From contig CM030358.1 in NCBI GenBank assembly GCA_017893485.1, positions 254,613,228 through 254,677,227 of the forward strand: a DNA stretch of 64,000 nucleotides. Direction: 5' to 3'. A model generated the notes under the pieces. It did no database searches. It saw nothing but the letters and a program-made list of their open reading frames with translations, and was not told the DNA's origin. Source of the DNA: Hemerocallis citrina. Taxonomy: Eukaryota; Streptophyta; Magnoliopsida; Asparagales; Asphodelaceae. Positions 1-11,500 of the stretch are shown here, in pieces (the first letter of the stretch is position 1; each line of letters starts with the position of its first letter). The position numbers and the translations under genes were made by a program.

Positions 1-790
1 AACCTTTCGTGACTAATGTCTCCATGTAATATAATCCTTTTAACCTTGATATTATAGATTAAACTAGAGGCATGGTACGTGTCATCCTCTTAATAATTTA
101 ATCTTTATTTTCTTGATCGATGAGTAGACTATTCAAACAAATCAACATTTGAGCATGGCCATGCATTTCATAGTCTCACTCAAACAAGAGGCCGATAATA
201 TCGCTCCTAAAATTAGGAGGGTTAAATTCCTTCTAGATCATTCACATTTCTCACACGATTCATAATGAATCCAATACTATCTTTATCATTACCCGATTAA
301 AGATAACTTTTGATAGAATCAAAGTACATTAATTCTCGTGTAGAAATATAATGATTTCAGGTCAGAGGACCATTACACCATTATCACAGTGAGATTACTT
401 ATGACACTTATTAATTCATTCCATGTAGAATCTCACAGTGGGTCTGTCCAGTACAATGTACTCCTACATTTACCTATGTATTGATTTTAGTATCTCTATA
501 CTAATGACCCATGAGAGGTGGTCATCAATCAATCAACATACTAGTCTCAATGTATTATTACTGTCCTAATAATAATAATACTCGACTAGGGACATTTAAG
601 ATTATTATACTATATATAATCTCATGTTCATATAGTTCGTATTAATAATCTAAGGACATTTATCATGCTAATATTTATAACGCAGTAAATACGAAGCATA
701 ATAAATTATTAATATAATCAAAAGAACATAATGTCAATAATACTGATTACATAATATCATTGTATTGCCTCTAGGGCACCTACACTAACA
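1..790 (-). mobile_element. Partial Ty1/copia-type LTR, cut by window edge
   Basis: Read on the minus strand the segment begins at 790 with TGTTAGTGTAGGTGCC, a start typical of plant copia-like LTRs, and stays AT-rich and non-coding to the window edge. The right side (791 onwards) is GC-rich coding-like DNA of another element, so the boundary is sharp. The 5-bp target duplication candidate is ATATC at 791-795; its partner lies outside the window. It could be a solo LTR or the 5' LTR of an element extending left. No coding sequence is visible. Confidence 0.65.
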
Positions 791-795
791 ATATC

Positions 796-1871
796 ATGTC
801 TAGGCGTTCGGGCCTGAGCAGTAAGCAGGCCGAAGAGAAGAAGAGGAAGAGGCCAGTCGTTAGACCTTCGTCGTCGAAGGCTGCTAGGAGTGAGGGTGGT
901 GCCCTTCCTGTGGTGGATTTGGTGTCTGCCCCCGTTACTTCAGCTGTCCCTGCTACGGGAGAATTCTCTCTCTTGGCAGCATTAGCCCTGGAGGTTCCGC
1001 CTCTTACGGCGGCGGCAGAGACGATCCTGATAGACGAGCTGAAGAGGATCTTCGTCCCTGATTGGCAAGTTGGGGATTCGACAGCTGCATGGACGCGGTT
1101 CGCCACTTGGCTACCCCGAAGGATATGGCCTCGATGGAGCACGAGGCCGTGGGGGACTTGGCCTTAGAGATTATGAAGGCACACATGACAGTAAGTTCTT
1201 GATATCCTCTTCTTGTGTAAGTTTTTCCCTTTTGTAGCGTCGTTATTTTATCGCCTGGCTTGTAACTTGGGTTTTGCTTTTTCGTAGGCTATTTGCCAAT
1301 TTAGCCACCTATTGAGGCAAATGGCAGAGCAGGAGAAGGAGCTGAAGGCGGTGCAGGACCGGGAGAAGATCGAGCGGTCGAGAGCATAAAAGGAGTCAGA
1401 GGCGGCCACCCTCTTGGTAGATACTAAAGCCACTCAGATCTCTCTATTGGAGGCTGCGCTGACCAAGCAGAAGAAGAATGCCGCCTTGAGAGGGAGCAAG
1501 CCGCTCGAGAAAGGGAGTTGGAGAGAGAGAATACAGCTAGGGAGAGAGAGAAGCTGCGGTGCGGGAGACTGAGGAGAAGGCAGAGAGGAATGTCGTGGGG
1601 TATTTGGAGGGCAATATGCTGAAGGCATATGCCAAGGCCTTGAATGATGTGAGCGAGTGCATCCTTGACTTTGACCACTCGAGATACTCGTTGTTCCCTC
1701 CGAAGAGGAAGAAAGGGAGGAAGGGGAGGACGAGGAGGCTGAAGTGGGTCCCCTTGCTGCGGTTGTTGGCGGTGCTAGGATTGGAGATGAGGCGGGGGGC
1801 GAGTCTTCCACTCTTGCGGCACTACCGAGCGAGGTGGACCCTTGACTGCTCTGTTTACTTCTTTCGTAGTT
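796..1871 (+). pseudogene. Antisense additional ORF of Tat element, part 1 (coiled coil)
   Basis: This lies on the strand opposite to the Tat gag-pol, in its 3' region. It starts MSRRSGLSSKQAEEKKRK, a basic stretch, then an Ala/Pro/Val-rich region. A probable intron at 1191-1287 (GTAAGT donor, TTTTTCGTAG acceptor) joins it to a Glu/Lys/Arg/Gln-rich segment predicted to be coiled coil (about 1310-1600). A +1 shift is needed near 1075-1090 to enter the frame containing ATPKDMASMEHEAVGDLALE, and an in-frame TAA sits near 1387, so it is broken. Antisense additional ORFs at this position are known for Tat-lineage retrotransposons; their function is unknown. The assignment rests on position and composition, not on a homology search. 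Confidence 0.5.
1191..1287 (+). other. Probable intron in the antisense ORF
   Basis: Donor context ACA|GTAAGT and a T-rich 3' end closing TTTTTCGTAG. Removing it joins the upstream Ala/Glu/Met-rich peptide (KAHMT) to AICQFSHLLRQMAEQEKE, and both sides have protein-like composition. Not confirmed by transcripts. Confidence 0.5.
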
Positions 1872-2082
1872 AGTGTTGTTTTTCTTTTCTTTTGTTTAGT
1901 ATTTGCCAAACTGCGGACTGGCCACCGCTTGTTGTCGCTTCATCTTTTAACTCAATGAAGACTTGACTGTTTTTACGTTTCACTTTGAAAATTTGATGTA
2001 CTTGTTGAAGTCTCTCTCCGCCCATTTTTTTGTTAATGATATCTCTTAGAGTGTTTTACCCCACTTTTCTTTGGTCGGCAGG

Positions 2083-2869
2083 TTGTCGTGCATCGTACAC
2101 ATGTTTTTCAAGACAGCTGGACGTCCCAGCTTTGTTCCAAGCTCCTCATTATTGAGTTAGGACTTTCTCAGTCTCGGAAAAGACTTTCGAAAGCTGAAGC
2201 GGAACTCAATCACTTGAGAAGAGTGTTATCCCGGCAAGATATAGCAGAGCGGCGCAATGATGAGGTCTCGCAAGAGGTACCCCCTGTTGGGGTAGATAAT
2301 GGTTCTTCAGGGGAGGCAGCTACCAGAGAGTCTTCACGGGTTAAGCTCCTTCGTAGCTCCTTACTTTCGAATACCACTGAGAGAAATGGGTTAAAGAACG
2401 TAGTGCTCGACAGGTGCATGGAGGTCACCCATCTCAGAAGGACAATTCTCAAATTTTCTGCAGGGAGTGTACATCGTTTGAAGTTCTAGGTGAAAGACAA
2501 TTCTCTCAAAGAGAGAATAATTGAGCTAGAAATGGAAGTTCACAGATTGAAAATGCTTCTTGATGGTGGCAATGTCAGGAGCATGTCATGCTTACGAGAA
2601 GAGCGTGCCCAGGGAAGATCATTTCATGAGTTGGCTCTTCATTTGCCCGAAGTCTCGCGAGTCCTAGGGGATGCTCAGAGCAGAGTAGCTGGTTCATCTA
2701 GCAGAGCATTGGTTGGAGGGGCCGCTAGAATGATGGGCCCTGATGGTAAGACCCGGCTTGTGGGTCTAGAGATTTCTTCGGGGGGGGGGGGGGGGGGGGT
2801 GGGGGTCGAGAGAACGGCATGGCGCTCGTGTGCTGCGCATATCTCTCAACAGGAGCGTCCCTCTTTCTA
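2083..2869 (+). pseudogene. Antisense additional ORF of Tat element, part 2 (coiled coil)
   Basis: A second coding-like block on the same strand follows a pyrimidine-rich AG (2064-2082) that could be a splice acceptor. It is rich in Leu/Glu/Arg/Lys heptad-like runs (for example LSKAEAELNHLRRVLSRQ, then KERIIELEMEVHRLKMLL). One TAG stop at 2487-2489 splits the otherwise continuous frame. It ends in a Gly tract coded by the poly-G run at 2780. Probably the C-terminal part of the same coiled-coil protein as 796-1871, but this is inference. No enzymatic domain is recognised. Confidence 0.42.
2780..2805 (+). repeat. Poly-G tract
   Basis: Twenty consecutive G, one T, then five G. It encodes a Gly run in the antisense ORF frame. 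Tract length is prone to sequencing error. Confidence 0.9.
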
Positions 2870-3099
2870 GAAAGAGTTAGGGGGATCCTTGTGACTTTTG
2901 TAGGATCTTGTGTCTCAATAAAACTTGTAATCCAAATTCTTCCTACAAAAAGATCTCCTGAGTATTTAAGCAATCTTTATGTTAATTGCGTTTTTCTGAT
3001 TTTGTGGTTGTTTTAGAAGTGCTGGAACGACGGACCCAACTGTGCATACTTGCTTTAGGGCGAGCGGTTCTGTGAACCATAAGCTAAATCCGAACAATA

Positions 3100-3870
3100 G
3101 CGACGACGAGTTTTGGGAGCACTCGAATGGCGAGCCGAAGCCCCGCGTACTTTCTCAGGAGCATGTGGCTACAACGGCCCTATGAACCATGAGTGGACTT
3201 CGCACTTATTCAAGGTTGTTTCAGGAGCACTCGAATGGCGAGCCGAACCCCGCATACTTGCTGGGGAGAAATTGGCTAAAGTGGCCCTATGAACCGTGAA
3301 TGGACTTCGAACAGGGTGACGACGAGTTTTGGGAGCACTCAAGTGGTGAGCCGAAAACCCCGCACACTTGCTGGGGAGTGTGTTATTAGAGCGGCCCTAT
3401 GAACCATGAGTGGAATCCGTACTTATCCATGGTTGTTTCAGGAGCACTCGAATCGGCGAGCCGAACCTCGCGTACTTGCTCGAGAACAAGTAGCTAAAGT
3501 GGCCTTATGAACCGTGAATGGACTCTGAACAGGGTGATGACGAGTTTTGGGAGCACTTGAGTGGCGAGCCAAAAACCCCGTACACTTGCTCGGGAGCGTG
3601 TGGCTAGAGCGGCCCTATGAACAATGAGTGGACTCCGCACTTATCCAAGGTTGTTTCAGGAGCACTCGAATCAGCGAGCCGAACCTCACGTACTGGCTCG
3701 GGAACAAGTAGCTAAAGTGGCTCTATGAACTGTGAATGGACTCCGAACAGGGTGACGACGAGTTTTAAGATCACTCGAGTGGCGAGCCAAAAACCCCGTA
3801 CACTTGCTCGGGAGCGTGTGGTTAGAGTGGCCCTATGAACCACGAGTGAACTCCGCACTGGTCCGGGCTG
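3100..3870. repeat. Dimeric tandem array in Tat 3' region (period about 217 bp)
   Basis: The motif GACGACGAGTTTT recurs at about 3102, 3318, 3535 (as GATGACG) and 3753, giving a higher-order period of 216-218 bp. Each period holds two related subunits of about 108 bp. Each subunit contains GAGCACTCGAATGGCGAGCC-like, CTTGCTCGGGAG-like and GGCCCTATGAACC blocks, with alternating tails (tggactccgaacagg versus tggactccgcacttatcc). The array lies between the antisense ORF and pol of the Tat element, that is in its 3' untranslated region, which is known to be hypervariable and repeat-rich in this lineage. Confidence 0.85.
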
Positions 3871-4229
3871 TAGCACTTGTACAGCAAGATACACCCCCAC
3901 ACACTTGCTCGGAAGCAAGCATGCCTTGCGATCTTTGAGTCCTGGATGGACTCTACAATCGTACGTTAAAATGTTGTAGATGGGTAGATGTTGCATGGGG
4001 GATTCCCCGTGTAGACTTATACACATAGTGTTGAATCTGTTAGTTACTGATAACTTTGCAGCAAAAATAAAAGACTGATTTTATTGAATAAACTAGATGG
4101 CTGCTTCACTGCGAGCCTTTATTACATGTTGTGACCATTATCAATCATCGGTCTTTATTACATGTTCACTTATAACTACTGAGCGAGGTCGATTAAGCAA
4201 TCTCCTGGTACTTCATGAGGTGCTCAGCA

Positions 4230-4710
4230 TGTAACGCCCCTGCCCCTAGCACAGACAATTTATACAATTTATCAGACAAATTATTTATAGTATAGTACAA
4301 CTGCCCATCACAGGTTGCCTCTCAAAAGGTGGTTAACCGGATTGGTGACTCTTGATCATAAGCTATTATATTTATAGTTATTTATTTTATTACAAATCCC
4401 GATATGGGACAATTCTCACAATCTCTCTCTCCACTCCCGTGTACACAGAGCCCCAAGGTGGGCCTTCTATGCCGCATCAGCAATCAGAAAGAACACATGT
4501 TGTCTCTCAAACAACCCGAGTGGTGCCCCCCCCCCCATGGTGACATCATGATGACGTCACCCCACAACAGCACAACGTGCTGTGCATTTCAACCCTGTGG
4601 GGCCCCATTTATTTCACATTATTTACCAAATTTCAATCATATATTTACTCTTATATATATATTTATATATATACTATATTATAGCTCTTTAGAAATTACA
4701 GGATATTACA
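4230..4710 (-). repeat. 3' LTR of TRIM-like element A
   Basis: This 481-bp LTR matches 4978-5457 along its length, including the CCACCTTTTGAGAG-type leader region, a C homopolymer (4526-4536), the TGACGTCA site (4552-4559) and an AT-rich U3 start. Confidence 0.9.
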
Positions 4711-4720
4711 CACCCCCTTT
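4711..4720 (-). other. Polypurine tract of TRIM-like element A
   Basis: Minus-strand AAAGGGGGTG directly next to the 3' LTR; the equivalent AAAGGGGGG tract is seen at 56701 in element B. Confidence 0.8.
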
Positions 4721-4963
4721 AGAAATCAGCATCCTCGCTGAGCACGGGGCATGCACAATCTAGTGCAGGATTTACTTTCTAGTCGATGTGGAGCAGTCCG
4801 TGAGCATCACTCTCGTCTTTGGAATACTGGAGACCAATTCCACTCTGTGGATCATTCTGAGGCCCTTACGTCCATCGTCCGCGAATACTGGAGATTGTCT
4901 CACTCTGCCGATCATTCTAAAGTCCATAACTCACGACTTTCCCATACTCGGAGTCGAAAGTCG

Positions 4964-4975
4964 GCTCTGATACCA
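4964..4975 (-). other. Primer-binding site (initiator Met tRNA), element A
   Basis: The minus strand reads TGGTATCAGAGC, the classical plant initiator-Met tRNA complement, 2 bp from the LTR edge at 4978. Confidence 0.92.
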
Positions 4976-4977
4976 TT

Positions 4978-5457
4978 TGTAATGCTCCTGTCCCAAGCTT
5001 ATACAATTTATACAATTTATCAGACAAATTATTTATAGTATAGTACAACTGCCCACCACAGGCTGTCTCTGAAAAGGTGGTTAACCGGATTGGTGACTCT
5101 TGATCATAAACTATTATATTTATAGTTATTTATTTTGTTACAAATCTCGATATAGGATAGTTCTCACAATCTCCCTCTCCACTGCCGTGTACACAGAACC
5201 CCAAGGTGGGCCTTCTATGCTACATCAGCAATCAGAGAGAACACCTTCTATCTCTCAAACAACCCGGGTGGTGGCCCCCACATGGTGATGTCACGATGAC
5301 GTCACCCCACAACAGCACAACGTGCTGTGCATTTCAACCCTGTGGGCTCCCTCATCTATTTCACATTATTTACCAAATTTCGATAATATATTTACTCTTA
5401 TATATATATTTATATATATACTATATTATAGATCTTTAGAAATTACAGGATGTTACA
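4978..5457 (-). repeat. 5' LTR of TRIM-like element A
   Basis: A 480-bp LTR with CTATAAATATAATAG on the minus strand (near 5112-5126) as likely TATA box, TGACGTCA at 5297-5304 and TG/CA ends. It lacks the long C tract of its partner at the equivalent place, so the LTRs have diverged. Confidence 0.9.
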
Positions 5458-5490
5458 CAGCATTCCAAGTCTTGGGTATTCTCTTCTCCT

Positions 5491-5514
5491 CCCCCCCCCC
5501 CCCCCCCCCCCCCC
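5491..5514 (+). repeat. Poly-C tract (24 C)
   Basis: An uninterrupted run of C (G on the coding strand of the Tat element), just downstream of the integrase reading frame. Confidence 0.9.
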
Positions 5515-5520
5515 AAGTCT

Positions 5521-8500
5521 TCAAATCTGTAAACCCCTGGGCGGACTACTTGTGAGACTTTGTACAGTTCTTCCCAATTTGGGGCGAGTTTCCCTTTCTT
5601 TCGAGGGTTTGAAATATCTATTCCGGAGAACCATGTCTCCTTTCTGGATATTGGTCGGGCGAACTCTCTTATTATAGAATTTCTCCACCCCCAGTTGATA
5701 TATGTTTCTCCGAACAAGGGACTTCTCCCGGATTTCTTCAAGAAGATGAAGATTGCCTTGGATTCCATTTGATTTCTGCTCTTCATCAAATGAGAGAAGG
5801 CGGGGAGAGGGTATTCCCACTTCAAGAGGAATAAGTGCTTCGGTGCCGAACGTCAAGTTGAATGGGGATTCTCCCGTGGGGATTCTCTTTGTGGTCCTGT
5901 AGGACCAAAGCACACTAGGGAGTTCTTCAACCCATTGTCCCTTCGGGGCTTCATTAATCCTTCTCTTGAGGACATCCAAGATTTGCCGATTGGCATTCTC
6001 AGCTAGACTATTGGTTTGAGGATGTGATACCGAAGAGAATCACTGCTCAATACTCAGGTCGATGCTAAATTTGAGGAACCTTTTACCAGTGAATTGCGTT
6101 CCATTATCGGTGACCAGGATGCACGGGATCCCGAACCGACATACCACATTCCTCCAGAAGAACTGTCGGACTCTATGCTCTGTGATTGTCACTAGTGGTT
6201 CAGCTTCTATCCACTTTGTGAAGTAGTCAGTAGAGACCATTAGGAAGGTCCGATGTCCAATTACAGGAGGAAAAGGTCCGAGGAGATCCATTTCCCACAT
6301 CGAAAAAGGAATGGGACTTGACATGGAACTAAGGTTGGCTTGAGGAGTCTGCTTGATTGTAGAATTCTTTTGATAGGGAATGCATTGGCAAACATAAGCT
6401 TGAGCATCACTTAGAAGAGTGGGCCAATAGTAACCATGATTGAGTACCTTATGTGCAAGGGACCTTGCTCCGAGATGGCTGCCGCTAATCCCTTCATGTA
6501 CTTCCTTCAGGGCGAAGTCGGCCTCTTCGGGAGAAAGGCACCAAAGGTCGACCGTCAGTCTGAGTGTAGGAGTGCTTATAAAGGACCCTTTCTATAAGTA
6601 CATATCTTTCGGCTCTCACCCGCAATCTTCTTGACTCTTTGATATCTGCAAGGAGGATTCCTTTGTCGAGGAAATCAGTAAGGGGCTTCATCCAGCAATC
6701 TTCGAGTATTTGAGGGGTTATGGGCATGAGCTCCAATGCTTCTTCTTCGATGTTTGGTTTAAGCAGAACTTCAATCAGTACAGTACGGTCGAGCCCGTCA
6801 AGCAACGAGGAGGCGAGTTTGGAAAGGGCGTCTGCTTGCCCATTTTATTCTCGCAGAATGCGAGTGACCTCAACCTTTTTGAAGGTGGCCATGATCTCCT
6901 TTACATATGCCAAGTACTTGGCCATACGGTCTTCCTTTGCCTAGTATTCTCCTTGGATCTGGTTTACCACTAATTGAGAGTCACTGAATACTCCGACTCT
7001 TTGTGCTCCCGCCCCTTTTGCCAGGAGGAGACCAGCAATTAGGGATTCATACTCAACCTCATTGTTGGAGGTTGGAGATCTGAGGCGCAGCGAGTATTGC
7101 AGAATAAATTCGTCGGGGCCGGTTAGGATCACCCCAGCTCCTCTCTCTTCAAGGCAAGAGGACCCGTCCACGTATACTACCCATAGTGGGGGTTGTCTCC
7201 TTCCTGGGCAGGATCGGGGATTATACTTTCGAGAATGAATTCGGCTAAAGCTTGGCCCTCAATTGTGGTTCTGGGACGGTATGTAATGTCATGCTGGCTT
7301 AGCTCGATCGACCACTTCATCAGTCTCCTCGAGTTGTGAGGTTTGTGACGGACCTGCTTAAGCGGCTGATCGGTGAGGACCCAGATGGAATGTGCTTGAA
7401 AGTAGGGTCTGAGCTTTTGGGTGGCAGTTACTAGGGCATAAGTCATCTTCTCCATTTTCGAATATTGGAGTTCAGCATCATGGAGTACCTTACTGATATA
7501 GTAAATCAGATTTTGTACCCGATCTTCCTCTCTTACTAATACAACACTTAGGGTTTGCTCGGAGGTGGCCAGGTAAAGGTAGAAGGTTTCCCCGGGTATA
7601 GACTTGCTTAAGATGGGAGGATGGGTGAGGTGCTCTTTGAGGCTTTCGAATGCTGCTTGTTGCTCTTCTCCCCACTTGAAATTTTTTGCTCCTCGGAGGA
7701 CTTTAAAGAAAGGAAAGCACTTGTCCCCTAACTTGGATAGGAAATGCCTTATAGCAGTGAGACGACCTGTAAGCTTCTGGGCTTCTTTTATAGTAGTTGG
7801 AGGGGTCATGTCGATGATGACTTTGATCTTCTCGGGATTGGCTTCGATTCCTCTCTGACTCACCATAAATCTCAGGAACTTTTCTGAGGCTACCCCAAAG
7901 GCACAATTTGAGGGGTTCAGCCTTATATTATTCATCCGGAGTACATTGAATGCTTCTTGGAGGTCGGTGACATGGTCTTCTTTTTTGAGGCTCTTTACGA
8001 GCATAACATCCACGCATACTTCCATGTTTCGGCCGCTCTATTCCCAGAAGACTTGGTTCACCAAGCGTTGATATGTGGCCATGGCATTCTTCAGCCCAAA
8101 AGGCATGACTCGGTAGAAATACAACCCTGGATCGGTAATAAAGGATGTCTTCGGGATGTCTGGCGGGAACATTCGGATCTTATTATATCCTAAAAAAGCA
8201 TTCATAAAGCTTAGCAACTCATGGCCTGAGGTGAAGTCTATCAAGGCGTCTATGCTCAGAAGAAGGAAAGGATCTTTTGGGCATGCTTTGTTGAGGTTGG
8301 TGAAGTCTATGCATATTCTCCATTTGCCAGTGGCCTTGACCATTACAACGTTAGCTAGCCACTCAGGATAACTAACTTCTTGCATGAATCGGACGGCTAG
8401 GAGCTTTTCTGCCTCTTCTTTGATGGCCTGTTATCTATCAGGCACAAACTTGCGGTGCTTCTGCTGAACATGCTTGACTTTCGGATCCACGCTTAAGCGA

Positions 8501-8528
8501 TGCATGATCAAGTCTTCGGCAATGCTAG
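5521..8528 (-). pseudogene. Tat-lineage Ty3/gypsy pol (RT, RNase H, aRNase H, integrase), broken
   Basis: Order on the minus strand is as follows. The RT fingers begin near 8385 (SYPEWLANVVMVKATGKWRICIDF). RT palm and RNase H follow to about 7177. The archaeal-type RNase H is at 7171-6941, with its carboxylates visible as VDGSS, NNEVEYESL and SDSQLV. A zinc-binding integrase region is near 6480-6330. The integrase core is at 6324-6040 (MWEMDLLGPF, VTDNGTQF) and continues with LAENANR and the C-terminal domain to 5521. It carries a TAG at 8035-8037, a stop before the aRNase H, and a stop near 6037. The RT catalytic box reads CVDV (about 8016-8005) instead of the usual YVDD, so one catalytic Asp is lost. 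It cannot encode a working polyprotein. Upstream it is cut by a chromovirus LTR at 8534. Confidence 0.9.
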
Positions 8529-8533
8529 GCATT

Positions 8534-11500
8534 TGTCACACCCCGCTTCCCGAAAAGGAGATACGGAATACGGATACATGACTAAGTCCAGCGAATGGCT
8601 TTCACCATTCATAAGCTGTCAGGATCTTTACAACAAGTACAAGTATAAACAAGAGATATACAAGAGAAATAGTCAACCACGCATGCATAACTGAATTAAT
8701 ATAGTCAACAAGATTAATTGAAAAGAAACAAGAATATTGAATTTCAAATAATCATGTCTGGAAAAAAACACCAATCTGGGACAAAAAAAACCCAATACAA
8801 ATATCCATGTAACAAAGTACAATTATTCAAGATAAGCAACAAGAATAAATAGATATAGCAAGAACTCCAGCCAACTAGAATCTCAGATCACCTACTCCAT
8901 CGAGAAGCTGATCACCATAATCTGCAATTGAACAAATTGCAGGAAAAAGGAAAGAGAAACAAAACGCCCGTCAATGCAAGTTTCGGGCCATTTGTAGTGC
9001 AGGCAACAAGTACAGGAAAAATAGACAAGAATAGAGTAACAGCGGAAGCAAGTATAGCATGAAAAAGGAAGTAACAACAAAATAGAGCAACTAACTCTAG
9101 GTCAAGAAATAGAAATAACTAGCATGGCAAGATGAACGGGTGCAAGTGGCATGTAATAAGTGTCAAGTAAACAAGTATCATGTAAATGAGTAACAAGTAG
9201 CAAGTGTCAAGAATCAAGTATCATGTACAAGTAACAAGTAACAAGTGTCAAGTGATCATGTATCATGTCTTGTATCGAGTCCTATCTAGGTAGCACTTCA
9301 TCCATCCCAGATTTTTACCACATGGTTGCTACATTCAAACAGTTACGTTTTAGATTTCATAGTGGATCATAGAGGGCAGTGTACTCAGGGACAAGCATCA
9401 AGTAATCAAGTATCAAGCTCCAAATAACCAAGTATTACGTGTCAAGTGTGCAAGTGTCAGGTAATCATGTGTCAAGTATCAAGAATCAAGTATCAAGACT
9501 CAAGTAATCACGTGGGATCTATAGATCCCCTTTCGAGTACCCGTTTCTGTATTTTCCACTATTAGATCTTTCTCTTTAAACCCCAGCTTAGTTTCCTATA
9601 ATTATTATCTAAGCAAGCATGGACGTGCACAAACAAGTCAAGAAACATGGAAAAATAACAAGGGACAAGTAAAAATTGAACAAAGGACACGAATGGGTGA
9701 AGAAAGACTCAAAATAGACTAAGACAACGAAAATTCTAGTTCAGGACAGCAAGACACCAAATCTGGAATTCCCGTTGCCACAAATATGCAAATTTGGATC
9801 CGTCAGAAAATCTAGAAAATAGACTCCTGTCCGAATCCAGAAAATATATATAAGTCATATGGTATTTCACAACAATAGGACTCAAAACAGATTTGTAAAC
9901 AGAAAATATATTCAGCCAGAAATCAGAAGTTTGTATTCATAAATAGGAGAACGGCATAAAAACTCACTGATTAAATCCAAGAAAAATCTGGGGTATTCCT
10001 TAGTATGTTTAGTATCAGAAAATAAATTTTCATAATTTTTCAACATAGATAGTATACTCAAATAAAGTTAGAAAGCAGCAAGATACAGCAGATTTGTAAA
10101 TCTGAAACTTTGAACATAGCAGTACTAAAACAGCAATAGGTTATAGAATATAAATCGAAATCCAAATCCGTAAAAAGGATAATAAAGTAGATATAGTAGG
10201 CTACATTTCATATTCACAAAGTTTTTATAAAAAGCAAATAGAATCAGGTCGAAATTTAGGTTATTTACTGAATGGCATGAAAATTCTGCAAGTATAGTAG
10301 TTGTTTGCAAGCATAGAATAATTTATGAAAGTCATCAATTAAATCCACAAAAATTAGGGGTTAATCCCAATCAAGTCTAGTTGTAATTAGAAAAATATTG
10401 GATCAAAATATTATCTTTAACATCAGTATAAGAATAAATAACCATACAGAATTCATATAAAACAGAATCTAGAATTTTCTACACATCTGTAGTAAAACAG
10501 TGATAACTTGCAACTCACAAATCGAAACTGAGATCTGTCAGAAATTCTAGAAATTAGAAAAAAATTCTCTATAATTCATATTCACAAATAATTTTCATAT
10601 ACTGACCTTAATAGGGTCTAAATTACTGAACAAAACGAGGTCACAATAAAAATGCAATCTTCTTCAAGCATAAAATCAACTAGTTTATATGAAACACATC
10701 CAAATCATAACAAAATGCGATATATGGTATACTAAATATCCAAGCAATATGGTATAGGGTATTTCATAAGTCTACAACAAGTTGTACTACGGATAACACA
10801 TCAAGCACGCAAGATTGTACAACACCTCATAAATCACGAACAACATGCATGTATACATCAAGAATCTATTATATCTAAGTTATTTCATGTCATGTGTGTA
10901 CTAGACAACTACGGATGGACTAACCCATAGGGAGACAAGATCAACAAGGGATTTTATGGGAATCGACTCAAGGAACAAAAGCTACACTACAGGCGGTATT
11001 TAGTACTTGTGTTATAAAACAAAAAGAATACAAGTTACTTGCCTTATAGTCGGCAACAGAAACGGTGCAAAGAGCGAGAATAACGAGAACGGATTCCCGG
11101 GCATGAACTCAACGAACGAACGAACTACGGTCAAAATCTCGAGATACCACGCAACCAAAAGCAATACTCGCACACAAGAGTCACGACAAAACAACCCGAG
11201 TGCACGACGATGGTGAACGGCACACAAGGAGCTGCTGGCTGTGAATGAGAGAGATAGCACAGAGATGTGCTGTCTGCTGCGTCGCGAGGTAGGAGGTGCG
11301 TCGGGGACTGGGGGTCGCTGGCGTCGCTAAAGGCGGATGGGGGAGATCAGAGAGGTGTAGGGCGGCACTGATGGGGAAGATCGGGAGAAGGTTTGAAGAA
11401 GTCGGGAGTGGGTTCAGGGGGTAGGTCGATCGAGAGTTAGGGTTTTGAAGGTGAAGAGCGGCTAGGTTTTAGGGTTGAACAGGAAGTATATACACAATGG

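Larger units (their letters stand above)
4230..5457 (-). mobile_element. TRIM-like non-autonomous LTR element A
   Basis: Two direct LTRs (4230-4710 and 4978-5457, both starting TG and ending CA) flank a 267-bp internal domain. On the minus strand a TGGTATCAGAGC primer-binding site (complement of initiator-Met tRNA) lies 2 bp inside the 5' LTR, and a purine tract AAAGGGGGTG abuts the 3' LTR. The element is bounded by an exact 5-bp target duplication CAGCA (4225-4229 and 5458-5462). There is no coding capacity, so mobilisation must use proteins supplied in trans. LTRs of about 480 bp are longer than those of classical TRIMs. It sits inside the 3' region of Tat element 1 and belongs to the same family as 51299-57257. 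Confidence 0.92.

Noticed and set aside
3100..3870. Direct-repeat array as a CRISPR array
   Set aside because: Repeats are long, contiguous and dimeric without unique spacers, and the context is a plant retrotransposon.
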